DNA of 15,839 bases from XBB1006 sp051877515. Its GTDB lineage: Bacteria > Bacillota > Clostridia > Lachnospirales > Lachnospiraceae. The stretch spans positions 1 to 15,839 of the forward strand of contig JBJEIY010000009.1 in assembly GCA_051877515.1 (NCBI GenBank). The letters run 5' to 3'. The position numbers were made by a program, and so were the translations under genes. Of this stretch, positions 1-6,266 are shown one piece after another. Position 1 is the first letter of the stretch. Each line of letters begins with the position of its first letter. A model generated the notes under the pieces. The model saw nothing but the letters and a program-made list of their open reading frames with translations, did not search any database and was not told the DNA's origin.

Positions 1-41
1 ACAAAAAACAACCTCGAAATGGAATACATTTCAAGGCTGTT
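1..41 (-). terminator. Rho-independent terminator of the FMN riboswitch expression platform
   Basis: On the minus strand a 15-bp stem is formed by positions 41-27 and 21-7, with two G-U pairs and a 5-nt loop. It is followed at once by a U-run that reaches the window edge. It lies about 70 nt downstream of the FMN aptamer and before any gene, so it is the expected switch element: FMN binding would favour this hairpin and stop transcription. The controlled gene is outside the window. Confidence 0.8.
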
Positions 42-112
42 CTTTTAAGAATTATTGATAAACGAGGAATGATGTTTCCTGCAATATTCCGAAAATAAAA
101 ACACTTAAAACG

Positions 113-250
113 TAACCATCTTTTCCCATCCGGACTATACCGTCGGTTTCGGAATTCTGCTACCGCAGTCACCGAATCAACCCATTCTTGCTACTCGGGC
201 TCGTGGACTTTACCACCGGTCAGGAATCTCACCTGCCCCAAAGATTGCTG
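113..250 (-). promoter_or_regulatory. FMN riboswitch (RFN element)
   Basis: The minus strand carries the conserved blocks of the FMN aptamer in order: GGGGCAGGTGAGATTCC, GACCGGTGGTAAAGTCC, CGAGCCCG, GATTCGGTGA, ATTCCGAAACCGACGGT and ATAGTCCGGATGGGA. A closing P1 helix pairs AUCUUU near 246 with AAAGAU near 118-123. RFN elements bind flavin mononucleotide and turn off riboflavin synthesis or uptake genes. The terminator at 1-41 suggests control by transcription attenuation. The target gene lies beyond position 1; a riboflavin transporter (ribU type) or a rib operon are the usual choices and cannot be told apart here. Confidence 0.95.
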
Positions 251-290
251 GTCTTTGTTTCGTTTTAGCTTTTTCTTTTTTTGCATATCT

Positions 291-319
291 ATTATAATAC
301 GTTTTCCGATCCTTTTCAA
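291..319 (-). promoter_or_regulatory. Sigma-A-type promoter for the FMN riboswitch leader
   Basis: On the minus strand TTGAAA (319-314) and a perfect TATAAT (296-291) are separated by 17 bp. Initiation would fall near 284, about 35 nt before the aptamer. The -35 box overlaps the stop codon (318-316) of the upstream EAL gene, and there is no terminator between them, so read-through from the EAL gene into the riboswitch is possible. Confidence 0.8.
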
Positions 320-2226
320 GAGATAATTTTAAGAAATTCCTCTTCCCGGACCGGTCTGCTGTAATAAAATCCCTGATGCAGGTTGCAGCCCAGCATTTCA
401 AGCTTTTCTGCCATCTCCAGGGTTTCCACACCCTCGGTAATGATCTCCAGTCCCATTTCTTTCATCATGGAAATCGTATGCTTTAACGCCTGAGCCGCTT
501 TCGGCTTCTCCATGGCTGACCAGAGCATGGATTTATCCAATTTCACCACTGCAATGGGATAATCGATCACTGTCATGGCATTGGAATACCCGGTACCGTA
601 ATCATCCATGGAAAAATTCACTCCCTTTTCCAGAAGCTGATCCATATTTTTCCGCAGATTCTCTTTGGAGGCTACTGCTGCCGTTTCTGTGATTTCAAAA
701 TTGATGGCCTTATAGGGTACCTTGTAGGCATCCATCATATCGATCATTCTCTCGGCCATTTTATCATTCATACACTGCACGGCGGAAAGGTTCACATCCA
801 CCCGTTCAATTCCTTTTTCCCATAAACGCTCCTGCTGCAGGAACTCACAAACCTTTCGAAATACCTGGGCGCCAATCTCCGTAATCATGCCGCGTTTCTC
901 TGCCAGAGGGATAAACTCATTGGGACTGATCTGTCCCAGCTGTTCATCATGAAGACGGACTAACGCTTCTGCGCGGATATAACGCTTTTCCCGTACACTA
1001 TAGATTGGTTGATAGTAGACTTCAAAGCTATTGGATTCCAGCGCCAGTTTCATTGCCTGGATCACATAGCTTTCCCGGCGTCCTTCGGTGTTTTCCGTAT
1101 CATCCGCATCCCATACTACCCATTCCGCATTCTGGGCCGCGGTTACCAGACCAAAAGAGATCTTGTCAATAGCATCATTGGAATTATTTACCAGATCCGG
1201 TCTCTGCAGCATACAAAGAGACACTCCCAGACGAATCTGGACGTTATTTACCGTAATGGGATGCCGGAAGTATTCCTTTAGGCTCCTTTGAATGTCGTTC
1301 CACTCATCCTTGTTCTTCTGATCATATACCAGCAGATCTCCCCTATGTAAAGAAAACAATTTATTGGGTTTATTCTTCTTTACTAATCGGTCCACCGTCA
1401 TTTGCAGGATATCCACCGCAACTGACGTTCCGAACATCTCGTTAATCTCTCTTAAGCCTTCCACACGGATTCCCAGAAGCTGATAGTTTTTCTTACGGAA
1501 ATTCGCATAATCAAACACCTCCCGGAAAGCATCCGCATTATAGATGCCCAGCCACTTATCCCTGAAATCCGCAGGATTTTCCAATGCAAAACAAAGTACC
1601 AGACACGAAAGTGCCTCACAATACTGCAATGCCATTAGAAAAGGATTGTAGAATTGATAGGCCTCCACTCCAAATATGATGATCAAATACAGGATGATCA
1701 AAGCCTTCTGCCAGTTTGTCACCTCTTTGCGGAAACGAATCGTTCTGACCAATGCTGCCACCAGATACACGGAAGCAACCAGATACAGCACATCATAGAA
1801 CGGACCATGGGTGTAACCTTTTACTGCGTCAAAATAGAAGATCCATCCCGTGAAGGGATTGATCACGAAAATCATAAGCAGCGCCACAAAATAAGGAAAA
1901 GCAATGACCATCGCATTGCGGACCCCTATCCTTCTTTTCTGTTTACTGAGCACACGGATATAGAGATAAAACAGCATTGCTATACTGACTCCGCAGCATA
2001 GATAAAGGTCATTTAGAATATAATCCAGTACAAGTGGCACTGTTCCTATTTCCTGATCTATCCATATGGTAATCAGGTCCAGGATCGGCGCCGCAAACAC
2101 CACTACGATCATCATTCCAAACACCAGATTTCTCTGGTTCAGGATCTGTCCGGATGAAAAAAAATAAAACAGAATGACCAGCATCAGCATGATCGCGCTG
2201 ATATCAAAGAAAATATTATAATTCAT
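316..2226 (-). CDS. Membrane-bound EAL-domain c-di-GMP phosphodiesterase with degenerate GGDEF domain
   Basis: Predicted 636-residue protein that hydrolyses cyclic di-GMP at the inner face of the membrane. Residues 1 to about 220 are hydrophobic and contain roughly seven membrane segments, a likely sensor module I cannot name. Residues about 245-380 have the position of a GGDEF domain, but the signature reads HRGDLL, so cyclase activity is unlikely. Residues about 395-630 form an EAL domain with AEALVR (E420), the NLS block (N479), EITET (E511), DDYGTGYS (D541, D542), VKLDKS (K562), TEGVE (E598) and QGFYYS; the metal and catalytic positions look intact. I chose the ATG at 2226, which has AGAGAGGA upstream; a TTG at 2262 would add 12 residues but has no better site. 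It starts 52 bp after the tRNA terminator, and I see no clear promoter of its own, so leakage through that terminator may drive it. Confidence 0.9.
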   Translation of the reverse strand: MNYNIFFDISAIMLMLVILFYFFSSGQILNQRNLVFGMMIVVVFAAPILDLITIWIDQEIGTVPLVLDYILNDLYLCCGVSIAMLFYLYIRVLSKQKRRIGVRNAMVIAFPYFVALLMIFVINPFTGWIFYFDAVKGYTHGPFYDVLYLVASVYLVAALVRTIRFRKEVTNWQKALIILYLIIIFGVEAYQFYNPFLMALQYCEALSCLVLCFALENPADFRDKWLGIYNADAFREVFDYANFRKKNYQLLGIRVEGLREINEMFGTSVAVDILQMTVDRLVKKNKPNKLFSLHRGDLLVYDQKNKDEWNDIQRSLKEYFRHPITVNNVQIRLGVSLCMLQRPDLVNNSNDAIDKISFGLVTAAQNAEWVVWDADDTENTEGRRESYVIQAMKLALESNSFEVYYQPIYSVREKRYIRAEALVRLHDEQLGQISPNEFIPLAEKRGMITEIGAQVFRKVCEFLQQERLWEKGIERVDVNLSAVQCMNDKMAERMIDMMDAYKVPYKAINFEITETAAVASKENLRKNMDQLLEKGVNFSMDDYGTGYSNAMTVIDYPIAVVKLDKSMLWSAMEKPKAAQALKHTISMMKEMGLEIITEGVETLEMAEKLEMLGCNLHQGFYYSRPVREEEFLKIIS

Positions 2227-2278
2227 TTTGTCTGTCCTCTCTATGCGGGCAATGCAGGCCAATGGGAGATCTTGTCAT

Positions 2279-2319
2279 AAACAAAAGACTGCCACGGCAA
2301 GTATGCAACGTGACAGCCT
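2279..2319 (-). terminator. Rho-independent terminator of the tRNA-Sec unit
   Basis: Minus-strand stem of 10 bp between GGCTGTCACG (2318-2309) and CGTGGCAGTC (2296-2287), with two G-U pairs and a 12-nt loop, followed by UUUUGUUU (2286-2279). It begins 8 nt after the 3' end of the tRNA and closes that transcription unit. The EAL gene begins downstream. Confidence 0.8.
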
Positions 2320-2326
2320 CATATTT

Positions 2327-2423
2327 GGAGCGAAGGGAGTGAGAATCGAACTCACCCGGGAGGCTCTAAACCCCCCACAACGGTTTTGAAGACCGCGAGG
2401 CACACCAGCACCTATCCGCCTCC
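2327..2423 (-). tRNA. selC: tRNA-Sec (anticodon UCA) with atypical acceptor stem
   Basis: Read 5' to 3' from 2423. The D stem has 6 bp (2413-2408 with 2403-2398) around a 4-nt UGGU loop. The anticodon stem has 5 bp around CUUCAAA, giving anticodon UCA (2389-2387). A long variable arm pairs GGGGGG (2376-2371) with CCUCCC (2363-2358), and the T arm is GUGAG-UUCGAUU-CUCAC. A 6-bp D stem, long variable arm and UCA anticodon are the hallmarks of selenocysteine tRNA. The oddity is the acceptor: 5' GGAGGCGG and the sequence after the T stem do not form 8 continuous pairs. GGAG pairs with CUCC, G2419 must bulge, CGGA pairs with UUCG, and two or more pyrimidines stay unpaired next to the T stem. CCA could be encoded at 2328-2326 only if U2329 is the discriminator, which breaks the pairing above. 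A dedicated promoter and terminator flank it. It may be a structural variant, a decayed copy or a sequence error. Confidence 0.75.
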
Positions 2424-2463
2424 ATGATCTAACCTTCTATCTTGCGCCTTCACAAGCCAAATC

Positions 2464-2492
2464 ATTTTAACATCTGCCATCCCTGTTGTCAA
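2464..2492 (-). promoter_or_regulatory. Strong sigma-A-type promoter for the tRNA-Sec gene
   Basis: Consensus TTGACA (2492-2487) and TAAAAT (2469-2464) are 17 bp apart on the minus strand. Initiation is expected near 2457, giving a 5' leader of about 34 nt before the tRNA. It sits in the 99-bp gap after the trxB stop codon, so the tRNA need not depend on trxB transcription. Confidence 0.8.
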
Positions 2493-2522
2493 TCCCACAG
2501 ATTCTTTCCATTTCTTCCGTTC

Positions 2523-3461
2523 TTACAGCCGGGCAATATACTGTTCTGCCTGCTGCGCTGCAATCGCGCCGTCTGCAACAGCTGTAACAACCTGACGCAG
2601 GGGTTTCTTACGGACATCCCCCGCTGCAAACACACCGGGAATATTCGTATGCATGCAATCATCTGTCAGAATGTATCCGTTCTCCATCTCAATCATTCCT
2701 TCAAACAATTCACTCCTGGGATTGTATCCGATGAATCCAAACACCCCTAACATTCCGTCTTTTTCATCGGCATCAATGCGGGTTGTCTGTCCAGTCTTCA
2801 CATTTTTGACCGTCAGTCCGCTTAAGACATCCTCACCATGAAGTTCCTCCACAACACTGTCCCATATAAAGTGGATTTTCTCATTCTTAAAAGCTTTCTC
2901 CTGAATGGACTTTGCTGCGCGAAGTTCATCCCTTCTATGAATGACATGAACATTTCTGGCATATTTGGTTAAATAAATCGCTTCTTCTACCGCAGAGTCT
3001 CCGCCTCCTACAACGTACACCTCTAAATCTGTAAAAAAACCGGCATCGCAGGTTGCGCAAAAGGACACGCCTTTTCCCACGAATTCTCCCTCGTTCTTAC
3101 ATCCGATGGGTCTTGGAAAAGCACCTGTCGCAATGATCAGGGTCCGGCACCGATACTCCTCTTTTTTTCCGTGAAGCACTTTGATATCTTCTTTTAATTC
3201 CACACTTTCAATGATATCCGTGACTCTCTCGGCACCGAACTTTTCCGCCTGCTGTGACATGCGTTGGACGAGAGATGCCCCGCTTTCACCATCTATGTTC
3301 TGTCCGGGATAGTTTTCAATCTCATTTGTAAGGACGATCTGTCCGCCATCTCTGCCCTTCTCAATGATCAGTGTATCCAGACGATATCTGCCTGCATATA
3401 AGCCTGCCGAAAGACCTGCAGGGCCTGCCCCAAGAATGATTACATCATATAGTTTACTCAT
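2523..3461 (-). CDS. trxB: Thioredoxin reductase (NADPH)
   Basis: A 312-residue cytoplasmic flavoenzyme that passes electrons from NADPH through FAD and a redox disulfide to thioredoxin; the length is normal for the bacterial low-Mr family. The FAD-binding GAGPAG lies at 11-16. The active-site pair is CATC (C135, C138), followed by the NADP-binding GGGDSA (152-157) and HRRDELR (175-181), whose arginines favour NADPH. The second FAD motif GVFAAGDVR is near the C terminus. The usual residue after CATCD is Gly; here it is Ala. The ATG at 3461 is preceded by AGGAAAGAGG at a somewhat long distance. It follows ybaK by 27 bp and is probably co-transcribed with it. No selenocysteine codon is present: both active-site residues are ordinary Cys. 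Confidence 0.96.
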   Translation of the reverse strand: MSKLYDVIILGAGPAGLSAGLYAGRYRLDTLIIEKGRDGGQIVLTNEIENYPGQNIDGESGASLVQRMSQQAEKFGAERVTDIIESVELKEDIKVLHGKKEEYRCRTLIIATGAFPRPIGCKNEGEFVGKGVSFCATCDAGFFTDLEVYVVGGGDSAVEEAIYLTKYARNVHVIHRRDELRAAKSIQEKAFKNEKIHFIWDSVVEELHGEDVLSGLTVKNVKTGQTTRIDADEKDGMLGVFGFIGYNPRSELFEGMIEMENGYILTDDCMHTNIPGVFAAGDVRKKPLRQVVTAVADGAIAAQQAEQYIARL

Positions 3462-3488
3462 GCTGCCACTCTTACCTCTTTCCTATCA

Positions 3489-3968
3489 TTATACTTCATC
3501 ATTCCACCCTTTGCAGACATCTATCCATGCCTCATAAGAAGAATACTGCTCCAGTTCCTCCAGCGTAAGCTCAATGGCACTGTTGCTGCTTCCGCATGCC
3601 GGAAATACGGTTTTAAACCGCTTCAAAGATTCATCCAGATAGACCGCAACGCCTTCTTTTACTGCAAAAGGACATACACCGCCAACTGCATGACCCACTA
3701 AGGTTTCTGCTTCCTGGGGTGTAAGCATTTTGGCTTTGGTCTGAAACCTTGCTTTGTATTTTCCATTATCAATCTTTGCATCCCCGGCCACCACGATCAA
3801 AATGGGTGCGTCCCCTATCTTGAAAGAAAGGGTCTTGGCAATCCTGCAGGGTTCACATCCCAGTGCTGCGGCTGCCAACTCTACGGTTGCTGTAGAATCC
3901 TCCATTTCCCGGATTCGTTCTTCCATTCCCCTTTCTCTAAAAAAAGCTCTGACATTTTCAATGGCCAT
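3489..3968 (-). CDS. ybaK: YbaK/EbsC-family aminoacyl-tRNA deacylase (prolyl-tRNA editing type)
   Basis: A 159-residue single-domain protein. Members of this family hydrolyse mischarged tRNAs in trans, classically Cys-tRNA(Pro). The conserved lysine needed for activity in characterised members fits K45 in RIAKTLSFK, and the binding-pocket loop appears as VGGVCPF around residue 105. The C-terminal block VFPACGSSNSAIEL is typical of Firmicute members. The ATG at 3968 is chosen because AAGGAG sits 8 nt upstream; a TTG at 4001 would add 11 residues without a site. It lies 53 bp after the chemoreceptor gene with no terminator between, and 27 bp before trxB. Substrate specificity cannot be read from the sequence: Cys-tRNA(Pro), Ala-tRNA(Pro) or another tRNA are all possible. 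Confidence 0.9.
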   Translation of the reverse strand: MAIENVRAFFRERGMEERIREMEDSTATVELAAAALGCEPCRIAKTLSFKIGDAPILIVVAGDAKIDNGKYKARFQTKAKMLTPQEAETLVGHAVGGVCPFAVKEGVAVYLDESLKRFKTVFPACGSSNSAIELTLEELEQYSSYEAWIDVCKGWNDEV

Positions 3969-4021
3969 GTTTCTGTCTCCTTTTTCCGGTCTTGTGACCA
4001 ATGTATTTTATAAATATTCTT

Positions 4022-6025
4022 TTATTGCAGTGTAAATGAATCCGCCATCTGTTTCAAGCTTTGCGCACATTCATCCAACTGCTGGCTGATAGCTGTATTC
4101 TCCTGGGCACTTGCCGCATTGTTTTCCACGCTCTCTGCCACCTCTTTCAGCTTCACATTGACATCTTCAATGGCTTTTTGCTGCTGTTCTACTGATTTCA
4201 CAATTTCATCAATATGCTGCTTGGACTGGACTGAGTCATTCATTCCTTTCTGAATGGTGGAAGAAGTTGTAGTAACCAGCTCTTTTCCTTTTGCAACCGC
4301 TGACTGTGATTCTATGATCAGCTTATCAATATTGTCACTTGCCTGAGCACTGGAAGAAGCTAGTGTGCTGATCTCATCTGCTACCACAGCAAATCCTCTT
4401 CCGGCTTCTCCGGCTCTTGCAGCCTCTATGGAAGCATTTAAAGACAACAAGTTCGTCTGGGAAGCAATGTCCTTAATCGTTCCCACAAATCCGGCAATTT
4501 CGGAATAGCACTGTTCGATGCTTTCCATTGCATCCACCAGTTCCTGCATTTCCCGGTTGCCTTCTTCCAAATGATCTTTGGTAACTTCCGCCGTATCCCG
4601 AACGATCACTGCCCGCTGGGTAACCTCCTTGACCTGTTCGGTCAATCGGGTCATGTCATCTGAAACATCAGAAACAGCTTCATTTTGCATAGAAGCACTC
4701 TGTGCCACACTCTCTGTGGTCCTTCCCAGTTTATCCGCGTACTCCAGTACATTCTCCGCTTCTCTGCTGATCTGCCGGAAAGATTCGTTCAGATTGTTCA
4801 CGATGCTTTCCAGGGATTCCTTGATCTGAACATAACTTCCCTTAAACTCTCCATCGATACGAACGGTCAGGTTTTTATCCGAAATTGCACTTACCGTATC
4901 AGAGATACTGTCAATATAAAAACGAAGGCTGGTAATTGTTTCATTAATGGAATCTGTCAGTTTCTCAATCTCCATGGAATTCTTTTCTTCATCAAATATC
5001 ACTGACAGATCACCCTCTGCCACCTGTGCCATTTTACTGCTGATGGACTCCAAGGGCCGGAACAGTATGCCGATCTTTCCATTTATATCTTTCCATAAGA
5101 TATTCGTCGTCACATAATAAATGACCAGATTGATTCCCAGGATCACAATCAGGAAGAACAACGTACTGTAAAGAGGATTCACGGCAATAACCCTCCAGCC
5201 TGTTACCTGGGAGGTATTTCCTATTCCAAGTTTAAAACCGCCTCTATAATCCCAGAAAACCTTTGTTGTGGTATTTTCTGCCACCAGTGACTGATAATGT
5301 CCGGAATTAACATCCTGCACGGTAGATGTATTATCCACGCTGAGAGAATATTCTTCCTTGGGATGTACAAGAATGGTACCATCCGAAGTAGTCAGAAAAA
5401 CATACCGATTGGTTCCATAGCTCTTTTCTATCAAAGAGACCAGGTTATCCATATACATGTCCATTCCCACAACACCTGCTACGGCTCCGTCGCGATAGGT
5501 TGCTTTGGATAATGTGATACAGATACCTCCACTCTGCTCATCCACATAAGGCGCAGAAATATAAATACTGTCCGGATCTGCCTGTGCTCCTTTGTACCAT
5601 TCTCTTTCTGTAACGATAAAATCAGCGGGAGGCTCCCATCCGCCACTCATGATCGTAATATTCTCGTCATAGCAGCTGTAAACCGCTGAAACCTGATCAT
5701 CCGTCGCTGCCATGGCATCCACGTAGCTTAAGATCGCCTCTTTGTCATCCAGGGTTCCGCTACTGATACCGGCAGCAATAGCCTCCAGCATACTGACTTT
5801 ACTCTGCATCGCCCGGTCAATCTCTTCCGTGTATTTCAATGCAGAACTGCTGTTTTCTTTTATTGTATATTTGATCGCAAAAAAACCGCACATCAAAATC
5901 GATTCCAGGCAAACCACGATCATGGCGCGTTTTAAGATCTTGCCAAACGTTCGTCCGATCCTGTTGCTTAATCCTTCTTTCCCGCTTATCGGCGGATTCT
6001 CTACAGTTTTTTTCTTCCTCTTCAT
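4022..6025 (-). CDS. Methyl-accepting chemotaxis protein with dCache sensor
   Basis: A 667-residue transmembrane chemoreceptor that would signal to CheA/CheW. Order: basic N terminus (MKRKKK), TM1 at about 34-55, an extracellular double-Cache sensor at about 57-280, TM2 at about 286-308, a HAMP domain near 310-365 (FRPLESISSKMAQVAEGDL) and possibly a second HAMP-like segment near 372-425. A long coiled-coil signalling domain follows, with the conserved hairpin tip IASQTNLLSLNASIEAARAG and GRGFAVVADEI at about 520-552. Methylation-type helix sequence (SAQENTAISQQLD) lies near the C terminus; no terminal CheR-docking pentapeptide is visible. The sensor has REWY (R141, W143, Y144) and D189, close to the amino-acid-binding Cache pattern. 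The second of two ATGs (6025) is preferred because GGAGG then lies 9 nt upstream; the ATG at 6031 would be only 3 nt from it. No other chemotaxis genes are nearby. Confidence 0.95.
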   Translation of the reverse strand: MKRKKKTVENPPISGKEGLSNRIGRTFGKILKRAMIVVCLESILMCGFFAIKYTIKENSSSALKYTEEIDRAMQSKVSMLEAIAAGISSGTLDDKEAILSYVDAMAATDDQVSAVYSCYDENITIMSGGWEPPADFIVTEREWYKGAQADPDSIYISAPYVDEQSGGICITLSKATYRDGAVAGVVGMDMYMDNLVSLIEKSYGTNRYVFLTTSDGTILVHPKEEYSLSVDNTSTVQDVNSGHYQSLVAENTTTKVFWDYRGGFKLGIGNTSQVTGWRVIAVNPLYSTLFFLIVILGINLVIYYVTTNILWKDINGKIGILFRPLESISSKMAQVAEGDLSVIFDEEKNSMEIEKLTDSINETITSLRFYIDSISDTVSAISDKNLTVRIDGEFKGSYVQIKESLESIVNNLNESFRQISREAENVLEYADKLGRTTESVAQSASMQNEAVSDVSDDMTRLTEQVKEVTQRAVIVRDTAEVTKDHLEEGNREMQELVDAMESIEQCYSEIAGFVGTIKDIASQTNLLSLNASIEAARAGEAGRGFAVVADEISTLASSSAQASDNIDKLIIESQSAVAKGKELVTTTSSTIQKGMNDSVQSKQHIDEIVKSVEQQQKAIEDVNVKLKEVAESVENNAASAQENTAISQQLDECAQSLKQMADSFTLQ

Positions 6026-6075
6026 TTGCATTTCCCTCCAGACTTCGAACTCAAATCCGAAACATATTTAACAAC

Positions 6076-6104
6076 ATTATATTATTTTTTTCATAAAGTT
6101 TCAA
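6076..6104 (-). promoter_or_regulatory. Sigma-A-type promoter of the chemoreceptor gene
   Basis: Minus-strand TTGAAA (6104-6099) and a perfect TATAAT (6081-6076) are 17 bp apart, with an A-rich spacer. Initiation near 6069 gives a leader of about 43 nt. It probably also serves ybaK and trxB, since no terminator is seen between the three genes. Confidence 0.75.
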
Positions 6105-6130
6105 CACTTTCCCGCATCAAAGCAAAAGAC

Positions 6131-6159
6131 ATTGTATAATTTCTCCTGATGGTTGACAA
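6131..6159 (-). promoter_or_regulatory. Possible second upstream promoter of the chemoreceptor gene
   Basis: TTGTCA (6159-6154) and TACAAT (6136-6131) are 17 bp apart on the minus strand, 55 bp upstream of the better promoter. Both boxes deviate from consensus by one base, so a tandem arrangement is possible. It could also be chance in this AT-rich gap. Confidence 0.4.
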
Positions 6160-6226
6160 CTATCTGACAAATTCCAGAGCAGAGCATTCACAGGAACTTT
6201 ATCGCATTCAGGTGACATGCGTGCGC

Positions 6227-6257
6227 AAAAAAAAGCGCCCGGTTTACTCCGGGCGCT
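6227..6257 (-). terminator. Rho-independent terminator after aspartokinase
   Basis: A perfect 9-bp GC-rich stem (AGCGCCCGG at 6234-6242 with its complement at 6249-6257) and a 6-nt loop. On the minus strand eight U residues follow (6234-6227, including the last pair). It starts 9 bp after the aspartokinase stop codon and ends that unit before the chemoreceptor promoter region. Confidence 0.93.
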
Positions 6258-6266
6258 GTAACCTTT

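Noticed and set aside
280..318. In-frame UGA at the end of the EAL gene as a possible selenocysteine codon
   Set aside because: A tRNA-Sec is nearby, so I checked read-through: only seven codons follow before TAA, and the EAL domain is already complete. It is a normal stop.
2227..2262. TTG start adding 12 residues to the EAL protein
   Set aside because: The internal ATG at 2226 has a well-placed AGAGAGGA, and the extra residues are charged and precede the first membrane helix without similarity to anything I know.
2424..2522. Terminator between trxB and the tRNA
   Set aside because: No GC-rich hairpin with a U-tract is visible on the minus strand here; the gap holds the tRNA promoter.
3040..3070. 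Possible selenocysteine in the active site of thioredoxin reductase
   Set aside because: Both active-site residues in CATC are encoded as ordinary Cys, as in typical bacterial TrxB.
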